From Isoetes taiwanensis (lineage: Eukaryota; Streptophyta; Lycopodiopsida; Isoetales; Isoetaceae), in NCBI GenBank assembly GCA_021234155.1, contig JAJEKV010000142.1, positions 496,001 to 560,000 of the forward strand: a stretch of 64,000 nt of DNA. The letters run 5' to 3'. A program made the translations under genes and the position numbers. Numbering within the stretch: position 1 is the stretch's first letter; each line of letters begins with the position of its first letter. Below, in pieces: positions 34,501-45,592 of the stretch. The notes beneath the pieces are model-generated. The model ran no database searches. It saw only the letters and a program-made list of their open reading frames with translations, and was not told the DNA's origin.

Positions 34501-35990
34501 TTTCCAGGAGAATCAAGGCACAGGTGCCCAGGTGTGAAGGAACCTGATGCCATGGCAATGGGGAAGATTCATAAATTCGAGATGAACTGACCTCAAATGG
34601 GTTGAAACATCTTATGTGGAAGGAGGCTAGGAACTCGAGGCAACAAAGATTCAGGCTGGAGGCTATCTAGTTCAAAACTTGAAATGAGGCGTCAGAGCTA
34701 TGCACTTCTATTCTGAGGATGTGAAAGGGAAAACACTTGGGCATCAAGCATTCTTATGAAAGCAAGCGTACAAAAATCAATGTGCTTGAGAAAGATGTTA
34801 TTGAGCATCTTCAGCAGCAGCTCATAGTTACCTTGAAGGAGGAAAAAGAGGTGCTTAGATTCTGTCCCATAGAAGAAAAGAAAGATGGAGATAGTCATTT
34901 AAATTATAAAGGGGAAGAACATGAAGTATTGGCTGAAGTGCAGGATAAGATGACCTGTATTCGACAACTGGCGGATGTGAGGGTTCAAGAACTTGCAAGC
35001 AGATTTGTCCATCTACAGTTGGAAAGGGAGAGATTCAACATCAAATGGCATCAAGGTTCCCAAGAGCTTCTAAAAGGGAAGAGACAAACTAGACAAAATG
35101 TTTGTGAGTAGCAAGAACAAGTGAATGGATTGGAATTTCTGGTGTTTGAGCTTCAAAATAAATCACAGAAACAACTAGGAAGCTCTCATGAAACAACAGA
35201 ATACCCTGATCTCAGAAATAAAGGCAGAAGCGGAGGATCGAAGAACACAATACAATTCATAATAGGAAGATTCACCAAGTTACAAAGATGAGCTAAGAGC
35301 CCAGAATCCCTGGAAAAATCAAAAGTGGAGAAGCACAGGTTGAACCAACAAATTGAGGCTAGGGCTATTGTAATCCAAAATCTTGAAAGGAGGTGTCGCA
35401 GCTATGCACACATCTATTTTGAGATGTGAGGCGGAAAAGCTTATGGCGTCAAGCATGGTTATGAAAGCAACATATACAAAATCAATGTTCTTGGCAGAAA
35501 AGATGTTGAAGCATCTTCAGCAACAACTCACAGTTGCAGAGGGAGGAAAAACAGGTGCTCAGATCTGTCCATCTGGAAGAAGAAAAAAGAAAGATGGAAA
35601 CCCAGTCATTCTAAATTATAATTGAAAATATTAGTGTTGGCTGCAGGTGCAGGATAAGATTGCCTGTATTAGACAGCTGGAATGTGAGGTTCGGAACTTT
35701 GCAAACAGATTTGTCCCATCTCAGGTTGGAGGCCAAGAATATTCAATCAGGGTGGTGTCAGGCTCCCAAGAGCTTCTGAGAGAGGAAGGAACATACTAAT
35801 GCTTTAAGACAAAAATGTGTGAGTATAAGGCGCCGCGTGAACATAATTACAAATTCATCTAAGCGTCTGAGCTGCAAAATGAGTGTGAGAGAACTTCTGA
35901 GAGGCATGAAGTGCAGAATGCTTGATCTCAGAAATCAAGGCAGAGGTGCAGAGTGGTGAAAGGGGCTGTAATACCATCACTTAATGAGAA
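25541..35990 (+). pseudogene. Gene copy 1 repeat array, indel-ridden and truncated
   Basis: About fourteen 705-bp-type units can be followed through frameshifts: D (25.54 kb), then C-A-B from about 26.2, 28.3, 30.4 and 32.6 kb, then C' (34.7 kb) and E (35.4 kb), where the copy ends. Stretches such as 27655-28990 are open for 450 codons. From about 29.0 kb on, a 1-5 nt indel occurs every few dozen bases. The second C-A-B set carries the same variant A unit (QMFRSFHMEEKEKMETVIQ) as the second set of copy 2. Confidence 0.7.
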
Positions 35991-36259
35991 GATTCGTTAC
36001 GTATTGCTAATGATAACAAACAGAAGTTATGCCCTTCCTGGACCATCTCATCTGGACCAAAGGTAATCATGAAAGTGTCTAGAAGAAAAAGCGGACAGTA
36101 AAGGAAAACATAAGCAGTCCTTTAAAAAAAGAGAAACAAGTCTGGCACCAATTCATCTTTTGAGCCAACCACCAAGAAGAGGACAAAAATTTCAAGGATT
36201 TCATCATTTTAGTATCTCGTTTTTTTCATTTTTATGCAACTTTCTAGGAGGCTGCAAAT

Positions 36260-37005
36260 GCGCTCCTAGCTGAATATGATTGGTGAATATTTGGCCTCAT
36301 AGACCCAAGTGGTCTCTCGTAGATGTTAGCATAATCTTCCTTAACTCTTGTGCCCAGACACGCTGCTCCAATTATTGGTCCTGAAGTTCCTGCTTCTGGA
36401 ATTCGCAGAACAAGCCTGTTCTGGTAACAACTTCTCACCTTTTACTCCATATGCATCAAATGCATTAGCTCAGTGTCTCTATCAATCTTTGCTTTATTTG
36501 TAACAATAGTTTCCACTGTATTCTTGAAGGGACCAGGCAGACTTGAACAATCTTAGCTTGTTAGAGCGATTGTCCAGGGACCTGGCTTACATCAACCAAC
36601 GTATTAAAAGATTCTTGTAGCTTATTGATGTGTTTGTGAGCATGCAAATTTTTCCCTTCATTGAACTGCATCCAACTCAATCAAAAACTTGCAGGCACCT
36701 TTGTCAATCTCACCTTGAATAATTGCAACACATTCATTGATAAGCAGTCCTGGCGTCACACCACAAAAGCAAAGCCTTTTGTTGAGCCATATACTTGACA
36801 TCAGCCTTCTCTGGTCTATCTACTGCCTCATAGACAAGTTCTGCTCTTAGGTAAAGCTTCACCATCTGCCTCCAGCGATCAAACCCTTTTCCACCAACCT
36901 CAGGGTGAGGGGAAGGATCTAATACCTGCTGTTGCATGACTTTGTGAATCAGATACCATGTAAAATGATGCAACCCACATAACTGGTAAACAATGTATTG
37001 CATGA
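36260..37005 (-). pseudogene. Copia gag remnant upstream of gene copy 2
   Basis: It is the duplicate of the gag remnant at 19760-20545, with KGFDRWRQMVKLYLRAELVY preserved and added small indels. It keeps the same position relative to the downstream gene. Confidence 0.6.
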
Positions 37006-37468
37006 ACCATGTATATATTTACCGAAGATAAAAAGTATCAAGCAGAGCTGCCTAAATAGCCATATTAAAGTATAGATGCATGTGAGAGTTGCTGCATGTG
37101 CTGCTTGAACATATTAGCATCCATGTGGCAAGTCAACAGTTTCATTACTGTTTCCTTAACTTTGGTTTGTTCTAATCCAATGCTAATTGTCCGTTTCTTT
37201 TTATTCTGCTTATGTTGTAGGTTGATTTTACTAGTACATATGCTGTCTTTTGTTGCCACGACTTTCAAGTGTAAAACACCGAATGAGGTAGGCGAAACAC
37301 TCAAAATATATGCCTGAACAGTGCCCAATGAAGAACATGTCTCGTTGAAAACAGTGCAGATACCTGATTTTTATATCTTAAGGTCCATTTTCTTGTGAAT
37401 ATGTGAGCATTCATAGTGCATGAAAGTATGAATTTCTTATCCTAGCAATTACTAATAACTCTTCTCAG
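37006..37468 (+). other. Upstream/intron region of gene copy 2
   Basis: It is the duplicate of 20546-20976 with a few small indels, and it ends in the same acceptor (CTTCTCAG). No further exon was found. Confidence 0.35.
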
Positions 37469-37544
37469 TTTGCTTTGAAGAATTACGGCACTATGGAAAA
37501 TCTCTCTTCAAACAACTTTGCATGGTTAGAAAAGAATCTGCAAG
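37469..37544 (+). CDS. CIP1/NET-like gene copy 2: first exon seen
   Basis: The 76-nt exon is identical in length and reading to 20977-21052. A possible start ATG lies at 37493, and the donor CAAG/GTAACT at 37544/37545. The conserved length, in a region otherwise full of indels in this copy, supports it as a real exon. Confidence 0.6.
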
Positions 37545-37631
37545 GTAACTCAGTCATACACTGCCATAGTTCTTTCATTTTGTAGCTCATTATGGCAAAT
37601 ACTAAATGCATTCCTGTTTTCTCCCATTTAG

Positions 37632-40600
37632 ATATTGATTCCAAGATCAAATTTATGTCTAAACTCATGGGGATGTAGATCCTTCTCCCGAACAAAGTCA
37701 AGATGTGCAAATTAATTGGCCAATTCTGGTTCTTACCAGTTAGTTGCACAACAGTATAGAACTTGACTACTACCATTCAAAGAATATGCGGAGCTTTGGG
37801 ATGAGTCAAGTTCCATTGCAGAGGATACCATGCCACCACCCATGGAGCTACATGTGAGAATTAGACATACATGCCATCTGTTCGAACAGAGGTTTTGCGG
37901 TATCTCATCCAAGCAGAAAAAGAAAATGTCTCATACTCACGAAGTCTTCAAGTTCTGACTCTGAGTCTAGCTCTGCTCTTCTTCTGACTCTGATGCGAAA
38001 ATGAAGAAAAAGGAGATCCACAAGTTGCAGGATGGGTTAGTAGATACCTTGCCCATCGACACTGATAAGGAGACAATTTTAGATGCTGAAGTTCAATGTC
38101 GGCTTGATGTGTTGGAGGAAGAAAACCAGAACCTTCAATGAATTATCATCTGGGCACATAATGAAAAAATATCCTCGAGAAAAGATTCTGAATCTGGAGG
38201 AGAAGAACAAGGAGGAAGTTTCTGCACTGATGGTAAAGAACCTTCACTTGGCTGATGCTGGCGTGTGAAGGATCAACTGCTAAAAAGGAATCACGAAAAA
38301 AATTATTTGCTTAGAGGCGTCAATCCATGAAGAAAAAAGAAAGGAAGTCCTGAATCTGAAAAGAAGAAACAGCAGATTGAAAATGACCTAAAAATGCAAC
38401 AAAGAATCCGGGTATGTTAATTATGAGTCAGGTTGATAAGCTTCAAAATGAAATAAGTGAGATGATGACAAAAATACACAGCTACAAAAGTCTAGGACAA
38501 GAAACAGAGATAGAAATTCAGGTCAAGGTTGATGAGATAAAAAGGCTAGAATCAGAAATCACCAGCATTAGGGTTCCTCTCAGCAATATGGGTGGATTGC
38601 AAGCATTGGCTGACAACTTAATGGAAACAAATAATGGACTGCAGGTTCAGCTTGAAGTGAAAAATTTGAGTTTATTAAAGCTTGAAAATGAGGTAAAAGA
38701 ACTTCAAATATCAGTAAGCAGCTCCCAGGCAGAGTGTCAAATGCATATTGAAGCAGGAATATGCTTATTTAGACAGGATTAATGAGCTAGAGGAGTCTTT
38801 GGCTCAAGTGCAAATAATAAATCATCATGAGGCTATTATGGTGAAGAACTCAAAAGAACAGGAAATTGAGAAGCTACATGAACTGTTAGAAGATTTGATG
38901 CTGTCCAAAGTACATGAAATTCAAAAGCTCCAAGAGTCAGCAGGAAGAATGCAAGATGAAAACAAAGCTCTGAAAGGACAAATTTTTGCGCTGGAGGCTC
39001 AGAGAACAGAAAAAGGCACCTGGTGAACAAGTTCAAAGCAAGGAAGTACAAATATTAGAAATGGGAAGAATTATCAGTGATCTCGTGAGCCAGTTACAAA
39101 ATGTAAGGAAGATTACAAGACCTTAGAATCTATACATGATAAGTGTAAGGACAGCAAATTATCCATCACAGAAGAGATGAATGCTCTGTATAAAAGCCTG
39201 GACCAACTCCAACTGAAATGCAATGTACTGGAGATAGAATGGTCAGGAAGGCAAATCAGAGAAAATTCATAAATTACAAGATGAGATGAACTTGGAAATT
39301 CTGGAAAAATCCAAACTGGGAAATGAGAAGCTAGAACTCACACAACAAGTTCAGGTTAGGGCTGTTTTAATCCAAAGACTTCAAGATGAGCTGTCACAGT
39401 TAAGTTCATCTATTTCGAGATGCAAAAAAATGAAAACATGAGCCTTAAGGATGCTAGTGAAAATGGTATACATAAAATTACTGTTCTTGAAAGGGATATT
39501 GAACATCTTCAACAACAGCTCAAAGTCAATGAAGAGGAAAAGCAGGTGCTCATATCTCTTCTTATGGAAGAAAGAAACGAAGATGGAGGGAAGTCATTCA
39601 AATTACAGAGAGGGAAGAACAGTGAACTAACATTTGAACTGCAGGATAAAATTGCAATTATTCAACAACTGGAAGGTGAGGTTCATACCCTGCAGGAAGA
39701 TTTGTCATGTCTACAGTTGGAAAATGAGAATATTCAGCATCAAATGGTATCATGTTCCCAGGAGCTTCTGCAACAAAAGGAACAAACTAATGCTTTTAGA
39801 CAAGAGCTTGGATTGGCCATTCAGGAGATTGTTTTGCTACAAAGCCAATTTCAGAGCATAAATGAAAACAGGCCAGCTGAAAATGCAGGGATCCAGCAGG
39901 TGTTAAATGTGGAAAGTGGGCATTTGCAAGCCCTCATAAAAGAGGTGCACCAGAACATGTCTTGGCTGCAGGAAGAACAGAGTATGCTTAAAGATGAAAT
40001 ATCGGCAAAGGACAAGTTGACTGCCAATCTTTGGGCTACTGTATCAAGCTTGGAATCAGAAAGACAGACGATAAAGGAATGCCTTGAAGCAATGGAGAAT
40101 GAAAAAATAGATCTACTCAGATGCCTAGAAGACAAGTCAACACAGATCCAAATGCAGGGACAGGAAATTGTGAGTTTAAATCTTTTGGTTTCACAATTGA
40201 ATGAAGATATTGATGTAAATGCCAAAGCAAAATATGAAAGTGATAAAAGAGTCGAAGAAATGGAAGCTGAGCTTATAGGTTGCAAGAAAGAGAATGATAG
40301 ACTAAACTTGAAACTTTCCCAGTTCCAAGATAATGTTATTTCCTTGGAGGTCCAATTTCTGGAGAGGTGTACTGAAAATAAAATGTTACAGGGTACTGTA
40401 CATGAGCTCAAGTCCATAAACCAAATTAAAGTTGACACGTTAAAGCATCTAGAATCTGAAATTGCCCAAGTCAAGCATCTGTCCTAAAAGACTTGAAGAG
40501 GAGAAAAACCTGATGACTTCAAATCAGAAAGTGAATGAAGAAATTTTGATTCTCAGAAAACATCTTGAACAGATAGAGACAAATTCTTCATCTCTGAAAC

Positions 40601-41551
40601 AAGAAAAAGAGGTCCTTGAAAGTGAAATGGCATTTGCCGTGCCAGACATAAGAAATTGAGAGTGACATTCACATGCATATACTTGAAAGGAAAGAAATTG
40701 AAATGGAATTCGAGAAAAGCAAGTGCAGTTGCTAGGATTGGAGAAACTTCCATCGACTTGCAAGCCCAGTTACAGGAGTGGCAAGAGAAGTATGGAAAAT
40801 TAGAATTTGAACATGAAAGCATTGGGGAAGAGAAGAAATTACTTCACATGCACCTACAACAGGAACAAAAAAAAAATTGGATCTTTTGGAACAGGAATGT
40901 GATGCAATGAAAGTTCAGAGCACGGCTGCCACAAATGAAGTCTCCAGGTTGGAAGGAGAGAAGTGCTCTGCAGGACGATTTACATCTTTCAAAAGTGGAA
41001 AATAGTATTCTTTACAAAAAACGTGCATGAGTATCAAGGCCAGGTAAACAGATTGGAATCCCTATTGTGAGCTGCAAAATAGGTCTTGAGAGCGACTATG
41101 GCGGGCACATCAAATGACAGAATGCCTGATCACGGAAATCAAGGTACAGATGCAGAGTGTTGAAGAACACAATACCATCCTTAAGGAGAAGATATATAAA
41201 TTACAAGATGAGCTGAACCTGGAATCCTTGAAAAAATCTAAAGTGGAGAATGAGAAGCTGGAACTTGACCAACAAATTCAGGCTGGAGCTATTCTAATTC
41301 AAAAACTTGAAGATGAGGTATTGCAACTACGCTCCTCTATTTTGGAATGTGAAAGTGTAAACTTGAGCATCAAGCATGCTTATGAAAATAGCGCACACAA
41401 AGTCAATGTTCTTGAGAAAGATATTGACCATCTTCAGCAGAAGCTTACAGTTGCAGAAGAGGAAAAGCAGTCACTTAGATCTGTCCATATGGAAGAAAAA
41501 GGAAAGATGGCGGAAGTGATTCAAATTATAGAGGGGAAGAAAAATGAAGTA
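37632..41551 (+). CDS. CIP1/NET-like giant coiled-coil gene copy 2, N-terminal part up to the LINE
   Basis: It is colinear with 21141-25025. From 37632 to about 38400 the NAB, Ser/Asp and first coiled-coil regions have many single-base indels. From 38414 to 41551 the reading is mostly open, with few breaks (near 38755, 39015, 39595, 40487 and 40650-41090). It retains the 34 bp lost from copy 1: SSLESERQTIKECLEAMENE is continuous at 40045-40110. The last intact codons are EGKKNEV. Then a LINE tail adds a run of Ile codons and a stop at 41651-41653. If the indels are sequencing errors, the N-terminal ~1,300 residues are coding. The role would be that of a long cytoskeletal tether, which is inference from family architecture. 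Confidence 0.65.
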
Positions 41552-41573
41552 ATAATAATAATAATAATATATT
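41552..41573 (-). repeat. LINE (TTA)n 3' tail
   Basis: Six or more ATA/TTA triplets take the place of a poly(A) tail, as in I- and RTE-like LINEs. In the host frame it would be translated as a run of Ile. Confidence 0.85.
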
Positions 41574-41624
41574 TCCAAGCTCGTAAGGGCCTTGAAGGCC
41601 ATAGAGCCAAAATTGTACAAGGAT
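41574..41624 (-). other. LINE 3' UTR with GGCCTT-G-AAGGCC hairpin
   Basis: The sequence TGTACAATTTTGGCTCTATG precedes a perfect palindrome at 41588-41600. The LINE fragment ending at 11.17 kb has the same arrangement (AAAATTTTGG, six bases, GGCCTTTGAGGCC). Conservation between divergent copies suggests an RNA stem recognised by the RT. That role is inferred. Confidence 0.6.
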
Positions 41625-44600
41625 TTATGAACTCACTGTTTTCAACAAAATGAATCTAAAATCTTCTATTTCTTTTATATACACACCTACTTGATTTATA
41701 TCCATAGTAGAGTCAAAAAGCGATCTGAAGTTGTCTATCCACAACCCAAATCTCAATCTGATATCACTATAGACAGGACATGTCGCGAAAACATGGTCCT
41801 CATCTTCGACTGCTCCTTGGTTGCACAGTTTACATATTCTGCCTTCCAACGGAATTTTGCTCCATCTGCCCGTTTCTATTTCTAAGTGATGAGAGCTCAC
41901 TCTGTATCTTGCTATCCTTTGTCTCATCCTCTTTTGCAAATTCCCTGTTAGATAGCTATGGTCACCGAGTATGCTCGGGTTTACCTTTTCAACATAGTGG
42001 TTCAATCTGCTGCCTCTCAATTCCCAAAGCCGCTGTAATGTCTGTTGTTCTAACACAAGCCTAGCCGCCTCCTTGTCTTCAGGCCAGTTTTCATCAGTGA
42101 CCCCCCATCTGCCAAGCCATGCTTTAACATCCGCAAACCACCCTTGATGTTCAGAAACCCGCAAGGCTTGAAATGAGAGCCTGTCATCCGCTTGTCCATT
42201 CAGCCTATTTACAAAATTAATAGTTTGATACGCAGCTTCCATCTCAAGAGGAAAAAGACCGGTTTCAGCCAACATGATCTGATATGGAATGGTGTTTTTA
42301 ATGCCCAATTCCCCGCATATAAACAACTTTTGGACTGATTCGATCTGTTTCCATAGCCTCTCAGAGGTACTTGGACCCCATATTGGAGAACCATACAGAG
42401 TCACTGTTCTGACCAGCGTCTTAAAGAGAAACTTCTTCATATTCCAGTCTTCCAGACAAGCTCTGGTGCACCTGGATAACATGGAGAATAGAGCAGCTTT
42501 CCCTCCTGTCACTCTTCTTCTAATGCATTCCTTCCATCCATAATTGCAAGCGAAATCAATTCCTAAATATTTGAAACAATTTACCGTTTCAAGTACCTGC
42601 CCATTGTAGATTAGCTCTGGTCTGCTCCTAGTCCCAAAGATCATGATCTTGGTTTTCGCAATGTTTACCTTCATTTGTTTTTCAACACAAAAGCTTTCCA
42701 GCATGTTTAGATGCTCTTGCAAAATGCAATGTTTATTAGCCAGAAGTACTATATCATCTGCATAAAGTAACAATTGGACTAAGAAAGCTCCTAGTCGTGT
42801 GCCAAACAAAGACCTGGAGCGAAGCCATTCATCCAGCTCATCAATATAAATTCCGAATAGGGTTGGAGACAAGGGGCAGCCCTGTCGGACCCCAATGTTA
42901 TTCTGAACTGTAGCTATTGAGTCACGAGACAGTTTCACCAAAACTTCATCGTATAACTGAGCAACTGCTGATCTCAAGTACTCCGGCACTCCTATATCAG
43001 CCATCCTATCTCCAAGTCCCTTCCTCGGGACTGTATCAAATGCTTTAGTAAAATCTATGAAGGCTGCATATAAAACAAAACCTGGCTTCTTTGCTTGTTC
43101 AATCAGGACTCTAAGAGTCAGAGCATGATCTAATGTGTTATAGTCTCTTCTAAAACCAGCTTGAAATTTTGATCTTTTGTCATTATCATCAGCCCATGAA
43201 CTTATTTTTGCTTCCAATAAGCTGCCCAACAGCTTGGTGAAAGTGGAACCAATCAAGATGGTTCTATAGTTTTGTACTTGACTTTTATCCCCGGACTTAT
43301 AGATGGGCTGTACCCTGTTCATTTTCCATGCATCTGGCAGTCCCAAAGTGAGACTCAAGTTCAGCAAATTCGTTAGAATTCTCAAGGTTTGTTGTCCGCC
43401 CCATTTAAATAGCTCTATACATATCCCTTCCATGTCATGAGCTTTATTGTTATCAAGAGAGGCCAACGTTTCTTGAACATCTTCTTCGGAGAACAAAACC
43501 GCCTGCACGGTATCAATAGACATCTTATCTGCTCCATTTACTTCATAGATGTTTCTCACTAACTCAATGAGATCATCGTTATTCAGCTCAGGGGTATCAA
43601 CTTTGCCTTGCAAGCATTTCCAAAACGTCTTTGGAGACTTCCTAAGCTGTCTTTTCAAGCCTTCCTTTTTGTTTTCATAGAACATTCGCTTCTTATTACT
43701 TAATCAGGATTTATACCATTTAGGCTTCCTGATACATCCTGGTGGCAGCGAATTTCTTGCATTTTGGCAATCTACATCCCACCATGCATTGTTTGGTCTC
43801 CCTGGTTTATGTTTCTTTGTCCAACCAAAGACTTGGCTGGCTGCTTGAAGCATGTTCTGTGTGAACTGAGATACCTGATCATGAAATTCCGCATCTGGAT
43901 CAATATGTGCCATCAATTCCTCAACTTTCCTCTTGTATTTGGCATGATATAAGTAGTCTACTTTCAACCTGGGTTGGAAAGAAGAATTCTCTTGTTTCCG
44001 CTCTCCTCGAAAATTGATATCCATTAGCAGTGGGACATGATCTGATTCATGTAATTTTCTACTCAAGCTGAAATCCTGAATCATGTCGGTATTTCTTGCC
44101 AACAAGAAGTCAACTACACTGGCCCCTGAATGATTCAAGCAAGTAAAACCATCTGAAAGAGCAAATTTGCTGATCCCATTTAAAATTTTCAGATTACAGA
44201 TTGTGCACAGCTCCAAGAGCATTTCACCTGAAGCATTTAAGATCTGGTCGGCAGAAGATCTAACATAAGCTGGTTCTTCTAGTTCATGTAAACGCATATC
44301 AGCTATATTTTCAAAGGTACTAGCTTGCTTGTGCCCCACCCTTGCATTGAAATCACCCATTAATATGACTTCTCCTTCATTGCTGTACATGAGTATGTCA
44401 TTTCGCAGTGCCTGGAAAATATCTGTCTTATCTATTTCTAGAACATTGTACAGAGCTGCTGTGGTCGGTGCAAAATAACAGAAACACAGAAAGAGATCAT
44501 GGATCCTGAGCCACACGTATTGCTTGTTTATGTCTGTCTTCAAGACTGAGACATTATGTGATATGTTATTTCTGCCATAAACTGCTATGCCTCCATAACC

Positions 44601-44780
44601 ACGACCTACCATGCTCTTCTTCATGTTCCAGGAGTTACATATAAGTGTAAATCCTGGAAGATCAGGCAATGGGCGGGCCTGATGTTCCCAAGTCTCAACA
44701 AAAGCAGCTAAATCACGTTTTTCCCACACATCCCAAGTGGCTGCAATTTTGGCTTGATTTAAACCATATGCATTCCACAT
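41625..44780 (-). pseudogene. LINE ORF2: APE endonuclease, reverse transcriptase, zinc knuckle (one internal stop)
   Basis: The ATG at 44780 starts MWNAYGLNQAKI. The endonuclease has AAFVETWEH, GEVILMGDFNARVG and HESDHVPLLMDI. After the TGA at 43706-43704 the same frame goes on. The RT shows NYRTILIGS, FIDFTKAFDTVPRKGL, GVRQGCPLSPTLFGIYIDEL and LLYADDIVLLA (YADD box). The C-terminal domain has QRIARYRVSSHHLEIETG and the knuckle CKLCNQGAVEDEDHVFATC. The total is 1,052 codons including the final TAA at 41627-41625. ORF2 would nick the target and prime cDNA from it. Only the one TGA stands between this sequence and an open ORF2. It may be C-to-T decay of a CGA codon or a read error. Confidence 0.9.
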
Positions 44781-44804
44781 GCTCACCTTCAAGACCCCTG
44801 ATTT

Positions 44805-45524
44805 TCATTTCTTCTGTCTGTTTGTAACCACTGCTTTGCCAGAGTAATCTAGGTAAGCAACTAATCCAGCATCTCTTGCCTCTTTAACTTTCAACCATTC
44901 TTTCTTCCTGTTCTCTAATTGCGCTGGTGTAAGGTCCAAATCCAGCCATATCTTTACTCCTTTGAGTGCACTTCTATTATATAGAATTTTGTCTCTTGCT
45001 TCTTTGCTCCTGAACTTAACTAAGATGGCACGGTTATTAAAGCTGGGTTTACCCAAGCGTCTTCCAGATACAAACTGTGGCTCATGCAGACGCATGGTAT
45101 CTGAGAAGAAGTGGTTAAGAACAACATTTATGTCCTCATTTTCCTGCTCAGGAATCCCAGAGATTTTCAGATTTCTCTCTCTTGTTTCTTGCTCTAACCG
45201 CTCTGATGCGGTTTCTTCTTGGTGAATTCTCATTTGCTCCTTCGTGGTTTCAGCCACTAACGAAGCCAATTTATTCTCCAGGGTTGCAATCTGTTCTGCA
45301 TAGTTAACCACAGGGGACTGGATAGCAGCGTTGATCTCTGAATTTTGAATTTTCAAATTGGTATTCTGGAGAACCAATTCGTCAAGCACAGAGCGCAGTC
45401 CATGGACATCTCGTCGGAGTTGAGAGATCTCATCTTTCATCTCCTGCACTACAGACATCAACAACTCATTTTCACAATCGACCGTCTCTCCTTTGGAAGG
45501 AGATCCGACCTTTTTCTTGCCCAT
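44805..45524 (-). CDS. LINE ORF1 protein (coiled coil plus RRM-like domain)
   Basis: This is a 239-codon ORF. I chose the ATG at 45524 (MGKKKVGSPSKGETVDC) over an upstream TTG. Residues ~20-115 form a coiled coil (MKDEISQLRRDVHGLRSVLD; QIATLENKLASL). Residues ~125-225 resemble the LINE ORF1 RRM-like/C-terminal domain: RERNLKISGIPEQEN, RRLGKPSFNNRAILVKFRSK, LKGVKIWLDLDLTPAQLENR. ORF1 proteins trimerise through the coiled coil and bind element RNA as a chaperone. No stop or frameshift interrupts it. ORF2 begins 24 nt downstream. Confidence 0.85.
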   Translation of the reverse strand: MGKKKVGSPSKGETVDCENELLMSVVQEMKDEISQLRRDVHGLRSVLDELVLQNTNLKIQNSEINAAIQSPVVNYAEQIATLENKLASLVAETTKEQMRIHQEETASERLEQETRERNLKISGIPEQENEDINVVLNHFFSDTMRLHEPQFVSGRRLGKPSFNNRAILVKFRSKEARDKILYNRSALKGVKIWLDLDLTPAQLENRKKEWLKVKEARDAGLVAYLDYSGKAVVTNRQKK

Positions 45525-45592
45525 ACGAAACTGACCCAAGGCGCTCAAATAAAAACCCAAGGCGCTCCCAAAGGTTCACAAAAAATATTGAT
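45525..45592 (-). promoter_or_regulatory. LINE 5' UTR with two 13-bp repeats
   Basis: GAGCGCCTTGGGT occurs twice with a 21-bp spacing (45567-45555 and 45546-45534, minus strand) just before the ORF1 ATG. Such short 5' monomers can hold internal promoter activity in LINEs. Here that is inference. Confidence 0.5.

Larger units (their letters stand above)
19507..35990. repeat. Tandem duplication copy 1 (~16.5 kb)
   Basis: The sequence from GATAACAAACAGAAGTTATG at 19507 reappears from about 36008 and stays colinear through the copia remnant, promoter region, both first exons and the coiled-coil gene. Copy 1 ends inside a repeat unit (type E) at about 35990, where copy 2 begins. In well-read parts the copies differ by about 1% substitutions. 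Copy 1 lacks the LINE found in copy 2 and has fewer higher-order repeats. Confidence 0.8.
29000..38400. other. Indel-dense block resembling unpolished long-read sequence
   Basis: Compared with clean homologous units, this block loses or gains 1-5 bases every few dozen bases (homopolymer changes, CCGG to CGG, inserted short strings). Substitutions are fewer. It begins inside copy 1's array, crosses the duplication junction at about 36.0 kb, and fades within copy 2's N-terminal region. Error density changes within a single gene at both edges, which is hard to explain by neutral decay. Confidence 0.65.
41552..45592 (-). mobile_element. Near-intact non-LTR retrotransposon (LINE) inserted in gene copy 2
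   Basis: The 4,041-bp insertion has ORF1, then ORF2 (endonuclease, RT, zinc knuckle), a ~70-nt 3' UTR and a (TTA)n tail, all on the minus strand. The uninterrupted target is preserved in copy 1 (GAAGTAATGGCGGAACTG at 25018). This fixes both edges: GAAGTA before 41552 and ATGGCGG from 45593. No target-site duplication longer than 2-3 bp is visible. The element has no RNase H. Its APE-type endonuclease, RRM-like ORF1 and C-x2-C-x8-H-x4-C knuckle place it in the broad L1/Jockey-like group; the exact clade was not determined. Confidence 0.92.

Noticed and set aside
41552-45592. The LINE as a possible spliced intron of gene copy 2
   Set aside because: The insertion starts near GT (GAAGTAATA) but has no AG at the resume point (TTGATATGG). 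Copy 1 lacks the sequence altogether.
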